DNA from: Acanthacorydalis orientalis
Lineage: Eukaryota; Arthropoda; Insecta; Megaloptera; Corydalidae
Direction of reading: 5' to 3'
Length of the DNA stretch: 64,000 nt
NCBI GenBank assembly: GCA_034766995.1
Contig: CM068317.1
Location: forward strand, 25,066,501 to 25,130,500
Every line of letters starts with the position of its first letter. Position 1 is the stretch's first letter. A program made the position numbers and the translations under genes. Shown one piece after another: positions 11,985 through 24,951 of this stretch. Under the pieces are notes generated by a model that saw only the letters and a list, made by a program, of their open reading frames with translations, was not told the DNA's origin and did not search any database.

Positions 11985-12285
11985 CATCACAAAATAATCT
12001 GCTTAAAAATGTTCAATAAATAAATATTGATCATTTTTGATTATTGCTCATCTATATTTCGATAACGATACCATCATCGTCAGAACGCCAATGTACATAC
12101 TAAAAGATCGTCATCGCCAGTAAACTAAAATCTTCTTAAGCTACAGAAAATGTTTTTTTTTTGTGTTCTGAAGATGATAATATCGCCATCCAAATGCACA
12201 AAATCAACATTTAAAAATGGTTAATAATCATTAATTGAACGTTTTTGAACATAATATCATTCTGTAGTTTGATTTAGCCGCAGTA
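11985..12285. repeat. Foldback repeat family, copy A
   Basis: The left arm (about 12005-12090) and right arm (about 12168-12247) are imperfect inverted repeats. The left includes CGATAACGATACCATCATCG and the right GTTCTGAAGATGATAATATC. The arms surround a loop of about 75 bp. No open frame. The palindromic layout and repeated occurrence mark it as a non-autonomous foldback/MITE family. Confidence 0.7.
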
Positions 12286-12550
12286 TCACGTTTGTATATT
12301 ATGATTGTTGAGTATTGGGTACATTTGCACTTAGCATACTGATTATCATATACAGAATAGATACTTTATCTATGCTGATGGATGTCGTTTTATAAAAATA
12401 GCAATGCAGTTGTTGTTTGTTTATGTAGTATACACATGTGGTGGTGCAATAAATATAGAGTGTATTATTTATATATAAATAAATATTGTTATGATACATA
12501 AAATATTAACCATTATTTATCCTCATCAATCCCAAAAGCAATTCTAACAA

Positions 12551-12552
<2 letters not shown>

Positions 12553-12597
<45 letters not shown>
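12553..12597. repeat. (TA)n microsatellite
   Basis: About 45 bp TA. Confidence 0.97.
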
Positions 12598-12598
<1 letters not shown>

Positions 12599-12729
12599 GA
12601 TTTCAATTCAAATATGTCTGTCTATTTTGTTTTAAAATTTTTTGAGATAATGGTTTGTGTAATTAAACCAATATTCAGCTGTTACTTGTCCGAAAGTACT
12701 TCAATTATTACATTATCATTATTTTAGCA

Positions 12730-12733
<4 letters not shown>

Positions 12734-12769
<36 letters not shown>
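12734..12769. repeat. (TA)n microsatellite
   Basis: About 36 bp TA. Confidence 0.97.
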
Positions 12770-12772
<3 letters not shown>

Positions 12773-13709
12773 CTACCTTAAATAATATAATTTATTAATT
12801 TGTAGCAGTCTTACTCGATAAATCTTAGTTTGAAATCGTTTACAAATATAATGTAGGAATAAGAAGATTTATAAATAAACTAATCCACTAATAAAATGTC
12901 TTTTTCTACTGATTAAATGTTGTTATATAAATAAAAATGTATTTTTAAACGCGCTTTTAATAAAATAGACCATTATATTATTGGGATTTATGTAGAAAAA
13001 GTTATCTTTATAGAATTTACCTTCCATTTACATAACTAGCGAGAGCTATAACTAGAAAATATAGTGCATCTGCAATACTCGCTGTATTTATGTCCACCTT
13101 TGAATATAAAAGAGAATACCGGTAGAGTTACTTGTTTTATATAATACTCTTCTATACCTTTTAGCTTATCAAGATTACGTTTTTATATACTTATGTGTTT
13201 GTGTTCTTGTGGGTAACATAAAATATCTGAACAATGTATCAATTAACCAATTTCAACTATTTAAAAAATGTTACATGTAAAAAGAATTACGATATAACAT
13301 TAAAGACACTATATAACATACAAGTATATGTAAATATGTAATATACACAAAAAAAGATGACTGTAATCGACTAGATCCGTACATAATTACATTCATATAC
13401 ATTTATTTTAACATTAGTTCTGTAACTCATTAATGGATAGCGATTTTAACAATATCTATATTTACCGTTTATCATTTTATATGGTGAGGGTATATGATCA
13501 GAATGTAATTAAATTTTCCAACCAATTTCTGATAGAGATAGTAAAAGTTTTTTTTCTAATAAACTGTAGATCTATTAATTCGGCTGTTTTCAATATACTG
13601 ATTTTATTTATAAAAAAAGGAATTTATTTTCAAATGTTTTTGATAAGCAAACATACATAAGTAAGAATATACGTCATTTATTTACACAGACATACACAAA
13701 TACATATAC

Positions 13710-13712
<3 letters not shown>

Positions 13713-13758
<46 letters not shown>
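13713..13758. repeat. (TA)n microsatellite
   Basis: About 46 bp TA preceded by CATATACGTA. Confidence 0.97.
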
Positions 13759-13761
<3 letters not shown>

Positions 13762-14572
13762 TGATTAAGATAGAAACAATTAAACAATTTTTCAAAAGAT
13801 CTTAGCATTACCAAAGTGTTCACCTGGATATATTCAAAGAAGCAGTGAATTATTGGGCCATATTAGTAAAAATAGACGAACACCGTGTTTTTTATAAGTG
13901 GTACGACAGACTATTAAAACTAAACAACTCGACAAACAAGCTACATAAATATAATTGTTGCACCCAAATTCAAAATACGCTAGATAAATACGGATACCTG
14001 TATCTATAGACCAGTCAAAACTGTACGAAAATAACTGCTTACATCGAAAAAAAATTAATAACATATCTGAAGAGAGCATAAAAAAAATGATATCAAACGC
14101 GTAGAAAATTCGTCATATAACACTATATATTTTGTTCAAACAGTTGACATAATCTCACAAAACAGTAGTGACCAAGATGGTGTTCGAAAAGTAGCATATT
14201 AGGCATTGCATCCTTTTCGGATTCTAGTTTTAAAAATGCTACTGAATCCGCGGAAATGATTTATTGAACTTTGCACGAAGGTATTATGGTAAACAAGCAT
14301 GCAGAAATGACGAAGCGGTGGAAGAGGTGTGAAAATCCATTACATTACCGATTCTAAGCCGCAACCTTTTTCTTTTTTTTGATTAGGGATTCATCAGTCA
14401 CCCAACCGATGGAACTAAATTATATAATACGAGTATAATGGGCGATATTTTGAAGATTGAAATGTATACCATTTTTCAATAAACATTCATTTTTTATAAA
14501 AAAAGCAAGAAATTATTCTTTAAGCCTAATATAATGATTTAAAATCAGATCTTTTTATACACCATATAAATC

Positions 14573-15490
<918 letters not shown>

Positions 15491-15492
<2 letters not shown>

Positions 15493-16472
15493 GAATCGAA
15501 AAAATAAATTTAATTTTACTTACATAAATTTTACATTATTACAAGTGTGTACTTTTTATGTACTACATACAACTGATCTGAGTTATTTAAAAAATATATA
15601 ATTACTGATATTTATAATTGATATATCTTTACAATTATAAAAAGAAATCCTCAAAAATATAAATAATATTAAATGACTGATTCACGCTTACCTTTATTTT
15701 ATCACACTGGATCAATTCAGATTTAAAATATATTTATAAATACATATTTAAAATAACTAATAGTAAGTAAGGCGCACTATGTTCACTCTACGCGACATAA
15801 ATATTTGCACACGGTTGAAAATAATGTACATATAAATCGAATACGAAAACACGAACCACTAATAAAAAGTTCTATTCAATTAGATAGTCACTGATTTCGT
15901 TGTTAATTCTATTTTATTCGTCCGAATTTTTTGATAAAAAAAAGAAATTTACCGGCAATACACGTACATTGAAACACTTCACACGACTGAATGTTCTCTT
16001 AAGGAACGCACATTGTATAATTAAAGAAAATTCGAACATTAGTTTGATCAAGTAGCTGTGGCATTCATGCATGAAATACATAAAATTATATAAAATGTAC
16101 AATTGTAAGCAGATAAACCTGTCTTCGTTTCTCTTTAATGTAAAAAAGAATAGATATATGAATTGTATATTTTCATACCAATTATTTGTATCTCTTGTTT
16201 ATTAAAATAATGAATTTGTGGATGTAATCAAAAAATTTATTAAAAAAATAAATTGTATGCGTTTTATGATTTAATTTCATACATTTTTAAATAAAATACT
16301 ATATATATATATGTATATATATTCTTTTTTTCTTTGGGTATATTATATACATAGATACTAATCCAAATAATAATAATTGATTAAAATATGTTTGATTTGG
16401 AAATAAATTATTGTATTTATCGTTGTTAATCGATGGGTATAAATTGATATTAGAAACGGTCCTTCTATTATA
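15491..16472. other. AT-rich spacer, nothing recognised
   Basis: AT-rich with no convincing frame. The 62-codon minus-strand opening at 15914-16102 has no recognisable features. Confidence 0.5.
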
Positions 16473-16999
16473 TTATGGTAGGGAAATAATTTCGGTTCTT
16501 TTGCAACGGAACCTTATTTTTTTCAATGAAATTATCATTTCATCGTGTTCATGTTAATATCATTTTAATGTACATTTTTCGGTCTGTATTTTAGTAACGT
16601 CAACTTTAGTTTTATTACTAATTTTGTTTCAAATTGTACTATTGAATTAAAGATGAAAAGAAGCAAATAAGAGTAATTTCTTTGTATGAATTAAAAATGG
16701 GTGGTAAACGATGCTTTTAATGACGGTACTGTTAAGGAACATACAGGACAATGGTGGTTACAAAAATTTCGTGCTGGGCATGAGAGCCTCTGGTGATGAA
16801 GAAGGTCACGGGCGTCCTACTCAGTTCATAACGACTGACTGGAGGAGTTAGTTGAATCAGAACCGCGCACAATTTGAAAGCTTTCACAAAAATTAGGTGT
16901 TTGTCATCAAGCATTTCTGGATCACTTAAAGCCACTGAAATTAGAAAATGTATATGAATTTGAAGATCATAAATCGAAATTATTTGTCTACCAACATAA
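16473..16999 (+). mobile_element. HTH-only mini-mariner, copy B
   Basis: Same layout as copy A: a left end TTATGGTAGGGAAATAATTT, a leader, then fragments of the N-terminal domain (LEKLGV-like and HLKPLKLENVYEFEDHK in shifted frames). The right end reads CTACCAACATAATA. A small deletion removes bases around 16690-16720 relative to copy D. About 527 bp. Not translatable. Confidence 0.8.
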
Positions 17000-17399
17000 T
17001 ATTCCAGTATTAAAATAAACAAAATTTTTTGCAACTTTATATTAGTTTTCTAGATAAATTAATGCTTGTATTTTTAATTTTTAAGAATTTTCTTAGTATT
17101 TTTTAAACCTTTCAAGCAGTTAATTTGTTTTTTGAAGCTAATCATGTATAATTTTGATTTTTCATATGAAAAGAAGTTCTTAAATTACATAAGAATATAT
17201 TTTTAAAATTATTCGGTTACGTACATTTTCAATTTGTATAAAAAATCCAAAAGTGCATCTACAGCATAAATAAATAGCCTGTTTATATTATGTATAAAAG
17301 GGCCAAAAGTCAGGCTTCATAGAAATTTTGTTATATAAATGAAATTAGGGTTTCGAACTGACTATTATTTTCTTTTTAAAATTTGCTTACTCAAAAGAT
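17000..17399. other. AT-rich spacer, nothing recognised
   Basis: No open frame or repeat found. Confidence 0.5.
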
Positions 17400-17580
17400 G
17401 ACTGCTTTTTAATCATTCTTAATAGCAAATTTTAGTGCTACAGCTTTTATATCAGCTATTAGTCTGCGTCGATTAATGCAAATAAATGATTCGAGGTGGT
17501 TCCACAACAAACAATACAGTGAAGTTAGTTATAGAGACCTAGGTGGCCATTTAATGGGCTCTCGTATTCTAATTTATTTG
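17400..17580 (-). mobile_element. Short relic of an IS630-type (DDE) transposase C-terminus
   Basis: The minus strand reads WPPRSL-LTSLYCLLWNHLES followed by INRRRLIADIKAVAL. This matches the well-known C-terminal pattern WPPRSPDLTPLDYFLWGHLKS..Y of insect IS630/Tc-mariner relatives. The third acidic catalytic residue would fall in the TPLDYF region, where Asp has been replaced (SLYCL). The relic is short, has no ends, and is broken by a stop. Confidence 0.55.
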
Positions 17581-18456
17581 CCTGGAAATATTTCTTGCAA
17601 AAAAATCTAGATGATACAAGATTTGATCAAAAAAAACATCCAGACTAGGAGTACAACTCTATATTTAGTAAATGGAGGTGAAAATAATGACGTGATCTGG
17701 TGAATATGATGCGGAAATCAGTTGCGAGTTGAGTGTTTTTGAGTTCGTATCGAAAAGTCATATTTCTTTCGCCTATCAGTATTTATTTAGTGTGTATTTT
17801 ATCTTAAATAACATGAAGAACATGTTGCATTTATAATACTACGCACTTAACAGTTATTAATTTCTTTTATTACACCCTTTTTTTGGTTATACTTAAAACA
17901 AAGATTTTACAATCATACAATATTCCAGTTTCCAATGTTCTGATATTCTTATATGTTTTCCTATTATAGGAAATGTGAGACTACTTGGAATGTTCTTTAA
18001 CACGTTTCACTATGCTGTCATTTAACAATAACGAATTAATCGTCCATTTTTCCTTAATAAATTTACCCAAATAAACATAAGTAGTAATCTTTTCAATTTA
18101 TTTCCTATGTTTAGTGTCACTTATTTATCTATCTGAAGTTAATCTTTCGATCAATAAACCACCGTCGTATTATGTAAAATTAGTGACATATTGTAGGAAA
18201 TAATATTCCATTTTCTACAAAAAAAGTCGAAAATAAGAATTAGATTAATACTCTACTGGAAGTTTTTCTAGAACTGGTGCCAACTAAATAATTTTCAAAT
18301 AGTTGATAATATGTCTTAATGTGTGTTGATGATGTATATACTATGGAAAAATAAAATAGTTTCTAATAAGTATACTTTCGACCATTTGTGTTTTTTCAAT
18401 TATCCGTGTATTTCTTGATCTCTATAGACCCAGGTAATCTAGAGAATACTCTATCT

Positions 18457-18459
<3 letters not shown>
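17581..18459. other. AT-rich spacer
   Basis: Mostly featureless. Bases 17704-17765 resemble 43905-43965 over about 60 bp, probably two relics of one unidentified repeat. Confidence 0.4.

Positions 18460-18517
<58 letters not shown>
18460..18517. repeat. (TA)n microsatellite, abuts a mariner end
   Basis: About 55 bp TA. The following mariner starts at its right edge, so its TA target lay in the array. Confidence 0.97.
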
Positions 18518-19345
18518 CGTGGATCGTTTGATAAGTATGGTAAAAAAGCAAATTCAACACCGTTTTTTGAAAAAAATAGATTTTATTTTTCAACATAGTT
18601 TTTATTGAGGGCTATTCACTTGGACCAGCAAGTCTGCATAATACGCATTGATGGCGACAATGACATATTTGTTCGACAAGAATTTCTTCCTACCGAGCCA
18701 ATTGTCAAATTTGGGAAGCGGAAGAAGTCTCGCGGGCTCAAGTACGGAGAATAGAGTGTATGAGAAATCAATTTGAATCATAATTCATGCAATTTTTCCA
18801 TTGCGACGGTCGATTGGTGGAACAGAGCGTTGTCTTGGTGAAAAAGCACTATTTTGTACGCCACTTATGGCCGCTTTTGTTTCATCTCTCCTTTCAAAAG
18901 GTCTAATAATGCTGCATAATAGGCTCCTACTATCGTTTTTCCCTTCGGTAATTCGTCGATCAGAATGATTCCTTAAGAATCCAAAAAAAAAACAGTGGCT
19001 ATCACATTCCAAGCCAATAAAATGATCTTCGCCTTCTCCGGTACAATTTAACCAATCATTGTCCACTGTTATAACTACTGCTTTGATTCAGATGTGTAGA
19101 GGTGGATCCATGTTTCATCCACAGCGACGAATCGAAGCTAAAATGCCTGATTGTTTTTTTTTCCATTTTTACGGCAACTACTACAATGCTCACTTCAAAC
19201 ATCCGTAGGACGTGAACAACGTGTCGTTTCTGGGTGAGATCTCGTTTATGCTAGTATGAAAAGTGACCTTTGATAACCGTGATGTTACCAAATTAATGTT
19301 GGCGCCACGTCATAGAAATTTACCAAACTTATCAAACGATCCACG
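18518..19345 (-). mobile_element. Internally deleted irritans-type mariner with intact ends
   Basis: The terminal inverted repeats are almost perfect: CGTGGATCGTTTGATAAGTA at 18518 and, reverse-complemented from 19345, CGTGGATCGTTTGATAAGTT. TA target duplications flank both ends (18516-18517, 19346-19347). At 828 bp it is about 450 bp shorter than a full element. The missing part is the N-terminal DNA-binding half of the gene. Good ends with no transposase make this a non-autonomous copy that depended on a relative. A 5'-truncated relative with similar ends lies at 60965-61435. Confidence 0.92.
18540..19160 (-). pseudogene. Irritans-type mariner transposase, catalytic half only
   Basis: On the minus strand the translation starts near VAVDETWIHLYTSESKQ, which carries the first catalytic Asp. 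It continues through IILIDELPKGKTIVGAYYAALLD and the second-Asp motif FHQDN, and reaches YSPYLSPRDFF with the third Asp. It ends ALNKNYVEK, matching the NYVE end of irritans mariners. All three catalytic acids are present, but stops, frameshifts and loss of the DNA-binding half make it inactive. Confidence 0.82.
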
Positions 19346-19721
19346 TATTTATAATATATACAGTTATTAAGTTGTAAAAACTATAAAAAATATATTTTAA
19401 TTGATTTAAATTTAATTAATTCATTAATTGTCTATAGTTTGATAAGCTTTACAGAAATTCATAGAATATCAGTACGTATACAACTTAAAAAAAAACGAAT
19501 TTTGTATTTAAACTCTACTAAATTAAGTATCGTATCAGAGAAACCATTCATGGATGGAAAGCATGGATTACTTCCACGAAAATTCATACAATCCTTAACA
19601 GATTGTTCAATGAGTCGGAAACGTATAAAAACTCGATATGTTCCGAACTCCTATCAATGGACCTTCTGTTCGAAACATGCAGAATGCATTGATTGTACTC
19701 ACGATTCATTCTTGTCTCTAT

Positions 19722-19777
<56 letters not shown>

Positions 19778-19984
19778 ATCTATCTATATGTACGTATAAA
19801 AAGATCGAAATGGAAATATATAAGTGAACGACTCACACAGATACGAATTGTTAAACCGTTATAAATCTTTCAACAAACAAACCCGAACAGCCGAAATAAA
19901 AACACAATCGAATACTATACACTCATACAGAGACATAAAAGCACACATACATTCATATAAGTAGGAAGAGATACAACGAGACAA
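19346..19984. other. Mixed spacer with TA/TG microsatellite
   Basis: A plus-strand frame of 141 codons (19439-19864) runs through the microsatellite. It has no recognisable domain, and half its openness comes from the repeat and AT-rich codons, so I do not call it a gene. Confidence 0.45.
19727..19778. repeat. Compound (TA)n(TG)n microsatellite
   Basis: About 33 bp TA followed by about 20 bp TG. Confidence 0.97.
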
Positions 19985-20400
19985 ACGTACATCGAGCAGG
20001 ACTTGATTTTGAAGGATCATTTGATCCGAGGCGAGCGGTGAGCCAGAGATATCGGTGCCGTTACCCGACGATCAGCTTTTATCCACGTTCGTTCTCCGTG
20101 ATCCGGATTCGAAAAATCAGAAGCACGCATTTCGGATCGTTTCCGGGTTGCAGCGGCCGAGGAGGAGACGCGCGTATCGTTTAACGGACACTGCTGCCAA
20201 ACGCACGGACGTAGCCGGGACGACGCCGCTGACGTCTCCGACATCGAATGTCAACCGGCCGTTATGTTCAATTATTAATGCGCAATTGAGTCACAGCAAC
20301 AGCTCAAATCACAATTTGAAACTGTAACGTGCCGTTTGTCGTACGAAACGCCGACGTCGCAACGATAATTGATACGCCTAATCGAGGATAAAAGTTTAAA
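19985..20400. other. GC-richer island 3, candidate conserved noncoding element
   Basis: About 415 bp rich in CpG, including CAGCGGCCGAGGAGGAGACG (20150-20169). Frames stay open on both strands (20055-20327 plus, 20017-20244 minus), as expected from composition. The segment TTCAATTATTAATGCGCAAT (20267-20286) contains homeodomain-type TAAT cores. No domain is recognisable in either frame. Enhancer-like regulatory sequence is the most economical reading; an untranslated exon is possible. Confidence 0.4.
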
Positions 20401-20419
20401 TACACTTATGCACACTGTA

Positions 20420-20451
20420 CATATATACATACATACATACATACATATATG

Positions 20452-20508
<57 letters not shown>
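20420..20508. repeat. (TA)n / (TACA)n microsatellite
   Basis: CATA repeats grade into about 45 bp of pure TA. Confidence 0.96.
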
Positions 20509-20509
<1 letters not shown>

Positions 20510-20514
<5 letters not shown>

Positions 20515-21369
20515 TGAATTCCCACTCTTTCTTTTATACTTTGTGTTTTTTGTCTTCTTTTATGTGTATTTACTTTATTTGATCTGCCGTCGCTGTAATC
20601 GAACAAAATCACCGATATCTGATGGAGCGTTTTAACGAATTTCGTGGATGTGCTTGTAAACCGTATGGGTCGTGCACGTACGCATAAAACGAAATATAAA
20701 GGATGTCTGAAAAAACAAAAAAGTATTTTAAAGCTACATTGCGTAACTTATAGGATTAAGAAATCAATTGCTAATTTCCTCAGAAGAGTATAGACCTTTT
20801 CTACGGACTTGATTAAAATTTAAGTTCAGATTTAAAAATAAAAATGTAATTTATGAATAATTATCATTTTATTCATAGATTGTTTCTTTTTATGATACAA
20901 ACTACACTTATTTTTCTTATAATGAATTTCACATTATATTATATTTGTTCTTTTATGAAAACAATTACTCATTATTGGTTTAAAATCTAAATTAAAATTA
21001 ATTTTCAGATTGTTACTAAATTCATTTTTCCAAAGAAATATTTCATTCAATTCAAAAACTATTTTTTTGCTGATCGAAAACATTCAGTAATCAATTACTA
21101 AATATTTTTAATCAGATTTTTTGTGATCTTAGAGGTGAATGTACGATACATTTGTAAAATAGATTTATTATTATCAAAATGATTCTTCCGTTATAAATGG
21201 TAATGATATAAGCTCATTCTGACAATATTTCATTAATTACTTCAACTAGGTCTCACTTGTTGGTAGCACCACTATATTTAGACGTAAGCATAAGTTTATA
21301 CTGAATCAATTTAATAAGCATGACTGTATTCAATAATATAATAATCTCTATCAGCAATTAACACTACTC
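20510..21369. other. AT-rich spacer, nothing recognised
   Basis: AT-rich, stops in all frames. A GC-richer first 150 bp (20580-20700) may be an edge of island 3. Confidence 0.45.
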
Positions 21370-21639
21370 GATTATTTGTGACTGAAAGATCTGGAGCCTT
21401 TCTACAAGAATGAACACCGAGTATTAAAGCTTATGACTCACGATGCTTGAATTTCTTGAAGGTCTTATGATTTGTGGATTTTCTCTAAGTAGTGCAGCAA
21501 TTTTCCATGATTGCCCGATGGTACTGCATCTCTTAATAAAATCAGTGAAGGTTTAGAGTGTCTATGAGGGGAACTTTCTATTAGCCTGATTGACGAGCTA
21601 TTTCTATCCGACTTACTGACGATTTTGTCAATCCTTATT

Positions 21640-21860
21640 CTCTGAAGTATAAAGTCTAGACAAATTACGCCGGCAATACTCGGCGACTAGGTCATCCATA
21701 TCGATTACCTGAATTATCGCATTCTCATTCGTCTCAGTTGTACCATATAGTCAACGCGCTTGTCATCGAAAAAATTTGTCGATCATTGAGAAACAGAAGT
21801 TATGAAGTAGGGTAGTGTTTCGCATCAGATAGTGCGGGTCCATGATTAAACGCAAACACT
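21640..21860 (-). mobile_element. Decayed non-LTR retrotransposon tail, second copy
   Basis: Parallels 22620-22800 in order: TACTCGGCGACTAGGTCAT here against TGCTCGGCGACGAGATCGT there. Further on, GCTTGTCATCGAAAAAATTT corresponds to GCTTGTCGGCGGACAAACTC. The alignment is gapped and diverged, so this is an older copy in the same orientation. No coding capacity remains. Confidence 0.45.
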
Positions 21861-22060
21861 GATTTTGAAACGCTTATAACAGTTCATGTTCGGAATTTGG
21901 ATTAAGTTGTAGTATTTAGTTAAATATTATCAACATATCTCAGATATATTTAATTCTTTGAGGAGTGACAATAACTGACTCTAATCATATAAATACACAT
22001 ACTCACAGTTATAATAAAGCGACTAGAGACATCATCCACAAATTATTTTAATATATTACC

Positions 22061-22140
22061 AGAGAACTACGCACCCTACTTGATACACTTGCTGACCCCC
22101 AAAAGAACTCCACCCAAGTTCACTCCACTGGCTCGGTTCT
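22061..22140. repeat. GC-rich two-unit motif, copy 1 (most decayed)
   Basis: GAACTACGCACCCTACTTGA and CTTGCTGACCCCC align with the better-preserved motif at 41425-41481 (hairpin GGGGCTTCGCCCC then a ..CACCGACCCCC segment). A second, weaker unit follows. See the corresponding finding. Confidence 0.4.
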
Positions 22141-22329
22141 CACACTCTCATTAAGTGTTAACAATTTTTAAATGAACATTTAAAAACGAAATAAAGATAT
22201 TTTGTAATGATTTTAATTTTAATATTAAATGAAAACGTGAAAATAGTGCAACTGAAGAGAAAATTTATTGTAACTTACTGTAAACTTGTATTCTAAAACT
22301 TTTGTGTACACGATATTCGTAACTGATTT

Positions 22330-22960
22330 GTTTTCTTCTCTCTTTGTTAGTAGCGCGGGCCTGAAGGGCCCTTTCTTTACCTGAGTTCCGAGCGTGTGCG
22401 CTCACGACTCGAGTAGCTCATAATCCTTGTGTGTTGCTTGGTAGGGTAGACATTCTCAAAGTATTGGAGCATATTCAATGACTCCCTCCGGGGGGTCGCC
22501 TCTTGCTGGTAAGTCAGCGGAGCTGCAGGTCAGCCAGTGAAGGCAGACCTCTTACTGACTTTTGTGAGTGGCAAACGCCGGGTCAGAGACCATCAATCGC
22601 CTCACACAACGCCATCAGCAGGCTAGATCGCTGATATGAGCAGTGCTCGGCGACGAGATCGTTAATGTTCCGTCCTCGGACCAGGGCGTTTTCACTGGAT
22701 CTCGCACGCCCTTACAAACGGCTAGCTTGTCGGCGGACAAACTCGTCGATCGTAGGGAGACGAAGATCCCGGTGTGTTTTCTTCTGTATACTGAAACTTG
22801 GTACCCTGCTTAGAGGTTTATCTGGAGAGACTAACATACAAGTGGCCGTTCCCGAATACTGTTTCATTGAATTCGACGAACATGACGATTCGTGAAACAT
22901 CGGAAGTGATCGGGAGTGGAAATGGTTAACATGCTATGTTTAGTGTATAGACGGGAAGTG
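22330..22960 (-). mobile_element. Jockey-like non-LTR retrotransposon 3' end
   Basis: The minus strand frame at 22712-22900 contains HRDLRLPTIDEFVRRQASRL. This matches the C-terminal motif (L..PT..EF.RR.A...) that closes Jockey-type reverse transcriptase ORFs. It is followed toward lower coordinates by a GC-richer 3' UTR. No target duplication was identified, and upstream RT sequence is absent, so the copy is strongly 5'-truncated. The high GC relative to the surroundings is explained by the element itself rather than by a host gene. Confidence 0.55.
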
Positions 22961-23030
22961 GTGTTACAAGGAGGTGGTCTATATAGAAAAAAAATGTTGT
23001 TTTATGAACATTTTACGATGTAATTATTAT

Positions 23031-23085
<55 letters not shown>

Positions 23086-24176
23086 AGACATATATAAGAC
23101 GATAATAGAAATTTAAGTCTAGTTATAAATCAAGTTCTAGTTTACTTCATTTTTTTTGATTATTATAGTATAGGACATTGAATAAATAAGAATTTATTTT
23201 AACATTTATTCGACATGAAATATGTTTTCATAAATATAACAGATGCTTTAATCACTGACTGCGTGGAAAATACTAAGAGATTTTCTCTAGTATTTGATTT
23301 TATTTATTACAAATAATTGATTTTATAGCTGTAATGAAGTTTTCTTCTATGTTAAATATTTTTTTTACTGGATCTCTAAGATAAATCTTGATGAAATTAA
23401 AAATATGAATTTTCTTAAAGTTTTCAATTCTTAATTACATTTTTTTTGATAAATTTTATGTTTTAAATGAACATATTTAAGGTTAAATTTTTGATAATAC
23501 ATTTTAAATTATTTGTCAATTTATTCGAAAATGTTTGGAAAAATTATCATACATCTAAAATTTATAAACACTGAAAAAGGTTATGTTAGTACCAGGTACT
23601 CTCGGTCGTTCCCCTTGCATATACAACGTCGTATTATAAACGCCATGATAAACGAAACATTGTCGCAGTTCTTTCACTGTATGTATTTTTATATTTATAT
23701 ATATTTTAGAAAATATATGTATATTTTTTTAGAAAATAAGATTATATCTCTGTATAACATCTTGTAAGAAGAAAATAATGATATTCGTGAAATTTTTATC
23801 TGATAAATTAGTATTATTTAAATTTATTTCAAAAATATCGTGTACCTTTTCATGATTTAAACGCGTTTAATTACATTTTGAAGAGTCATCTAAAATTTAG
23901 ATGAAATTATATAATAAAAATAGAAATGTCAACTAATTTTCTAACATTAATTAATAATAAAAAGTATAGTTATTCTAATTTGAACAGAAATCTGACCAAA
24001 GTTTTTTTTATTAAGTTTTGATATAAAATAATAATGTTCATGTGCCCTGTTTAATATTTTTAAAAATATTGACATCGTAAACAATGAGTTCTATCAATGT
24101 ATCCCAACTATTAAATATTAAAATACTGTTATAAATATTTGGCTATACTGAATAAAAAATTATAAATAATTAGTAC
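22961..24176. other. AT-rich spacer with one TA array
   Basis: Includes the (TA)n at 23034-23086. No supported gene. Confidence 0.5.
23034..23086. repeat. (TA)n microsatellite
   Basis: About 50 bp TA with one GTA interruption. Confidence 0.97.
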
Positions 24177-24188
24177 GTCAAACTATAT

Positions 24189-24939
24189 CACTATCTGCTC
24201 GGATAGCCAGGCAGCACTGAGAGCACTAGCTTCCCATGCCACCACTTCAAGGTTGGTTTTGGAATGCAAGATAGCTCTCGGCAGACTGGCTTTCCAGAAC
24301 GAGGTTCACCTTCTGTGGGTACCGGGTGATACGGGCATACGGGGGAACGAAATAGCAGACAGACTGACCTTATTAGGAGCCAGGTCCGCAGTGGAGGGGC
24401 CAGATCCCTGTAGGGCTAGCGAGATGCTGAACCAAGGGCGTCATTCGGGAGTGGGTCGAGTCAGAACACTCAGAATGGTGGCTAAAGATTGACGGTTGTC
24501 GGCAATCCAGGGTACTCTTAGGCCAGACCTCAAATAAGGAATGGAGCAAGAGAATCTATACAAGTAGCAGATCCTTCTCCCGGCTCCTGGTGCGAATTGT
24601 CACAGGACACGGGATATTAAGCTACCACGAACATATACAAGGCCGAAGGACGGACGGGAAATGTAGATGGTGTGGGGGAGGACAACGAGACCCCCATTCA
24701 TCTCCTCGCGGAATGTCCGGCATGGGTCAATTTAAGGAGACGATGGTTTAAGGAGTTTTTCCTCACCGCGGCCGGACTAGGGTCTATAAACTCGGGCAGG
24801 CTGATTGGCTTCTGGAATGAAGCGAGACTTCCCGAGTAGTTTTGATCAAGTCGAGGGAAGGCATAATGGACCTCGAGTCTAAGTGCAGGGAGGCAAGATA
24901 GCTTCCCCCCTCAAACATAACCATAACCATAACAATCAT
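24189..24939 (+). mobile_element. I-group-like non-LTR retrotransposon, 5'-truncated, perfect TSD
   Basis: Flanked by the identical 12-base repeat GTCAAACTATAT at 24177-24188 and 24940-24951. The 3' end is a tandem ACCATA-type tail (CATAACCATAACCATAAC) immediately before the downstream duplication. The insert is 751 bp and starts inside the RNase H domain. Its GC content stands out sharply from the flanks. The perfect duplication and clean tail suggest a comparatively young insertion. Its sequence differs from the I-group element at 5815-7663, so two separate families are represented. Confidence 0.93.
24190..24839 (+). pseudogene. Retrotransposon RNase H C-terminal half and zinc-binding tail
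   Basis: The translation starts TICSDSQAALRALAS, with the third RNase H acid. It continues with VHLLWVPGDTGIRGNEIADR, which contains the fourth acid in the NEIAD motif. After a frameshift near 24440-24490 comes SRSFSRLLVRIVTGHGILSY and CRWCGGG. After a second shift near 24675 comes ETPIHLLAECPAW, the Cys/His C-terminal motif of I-type ORF2. It ends at the stop 24837-24839. RNase H removes the RNA strand during retrotransposition; this fragment lacks the first two acids and all of RT. Confidence 0.88.
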
Positions 24940-24951
24940 GTCAAACTATAT

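Larger units (their letters stand above)
12290..14560. other. AT-rich spacer with three TA arrays
   Basis: Apart from the TA arrays listed separately I see no gene. A less AT-rich patch at 13800-14440 has a minus-strand frame of 81 codons (13834-14079) with no recognisable domain; I do not call it. Confidence 0.5.

Noticed and set aside
19439..19864. 141-codon frame
   Set aside because: Runs through a TA/TG microsatellite, has no recognisable domain and no supporting context.
22665..22895. Small host gene in a GC-rich block
   Set aside because: The minus strand encodes a Jockey-type retrotransposon C-terminus, which explains both the open frame and the GC content.
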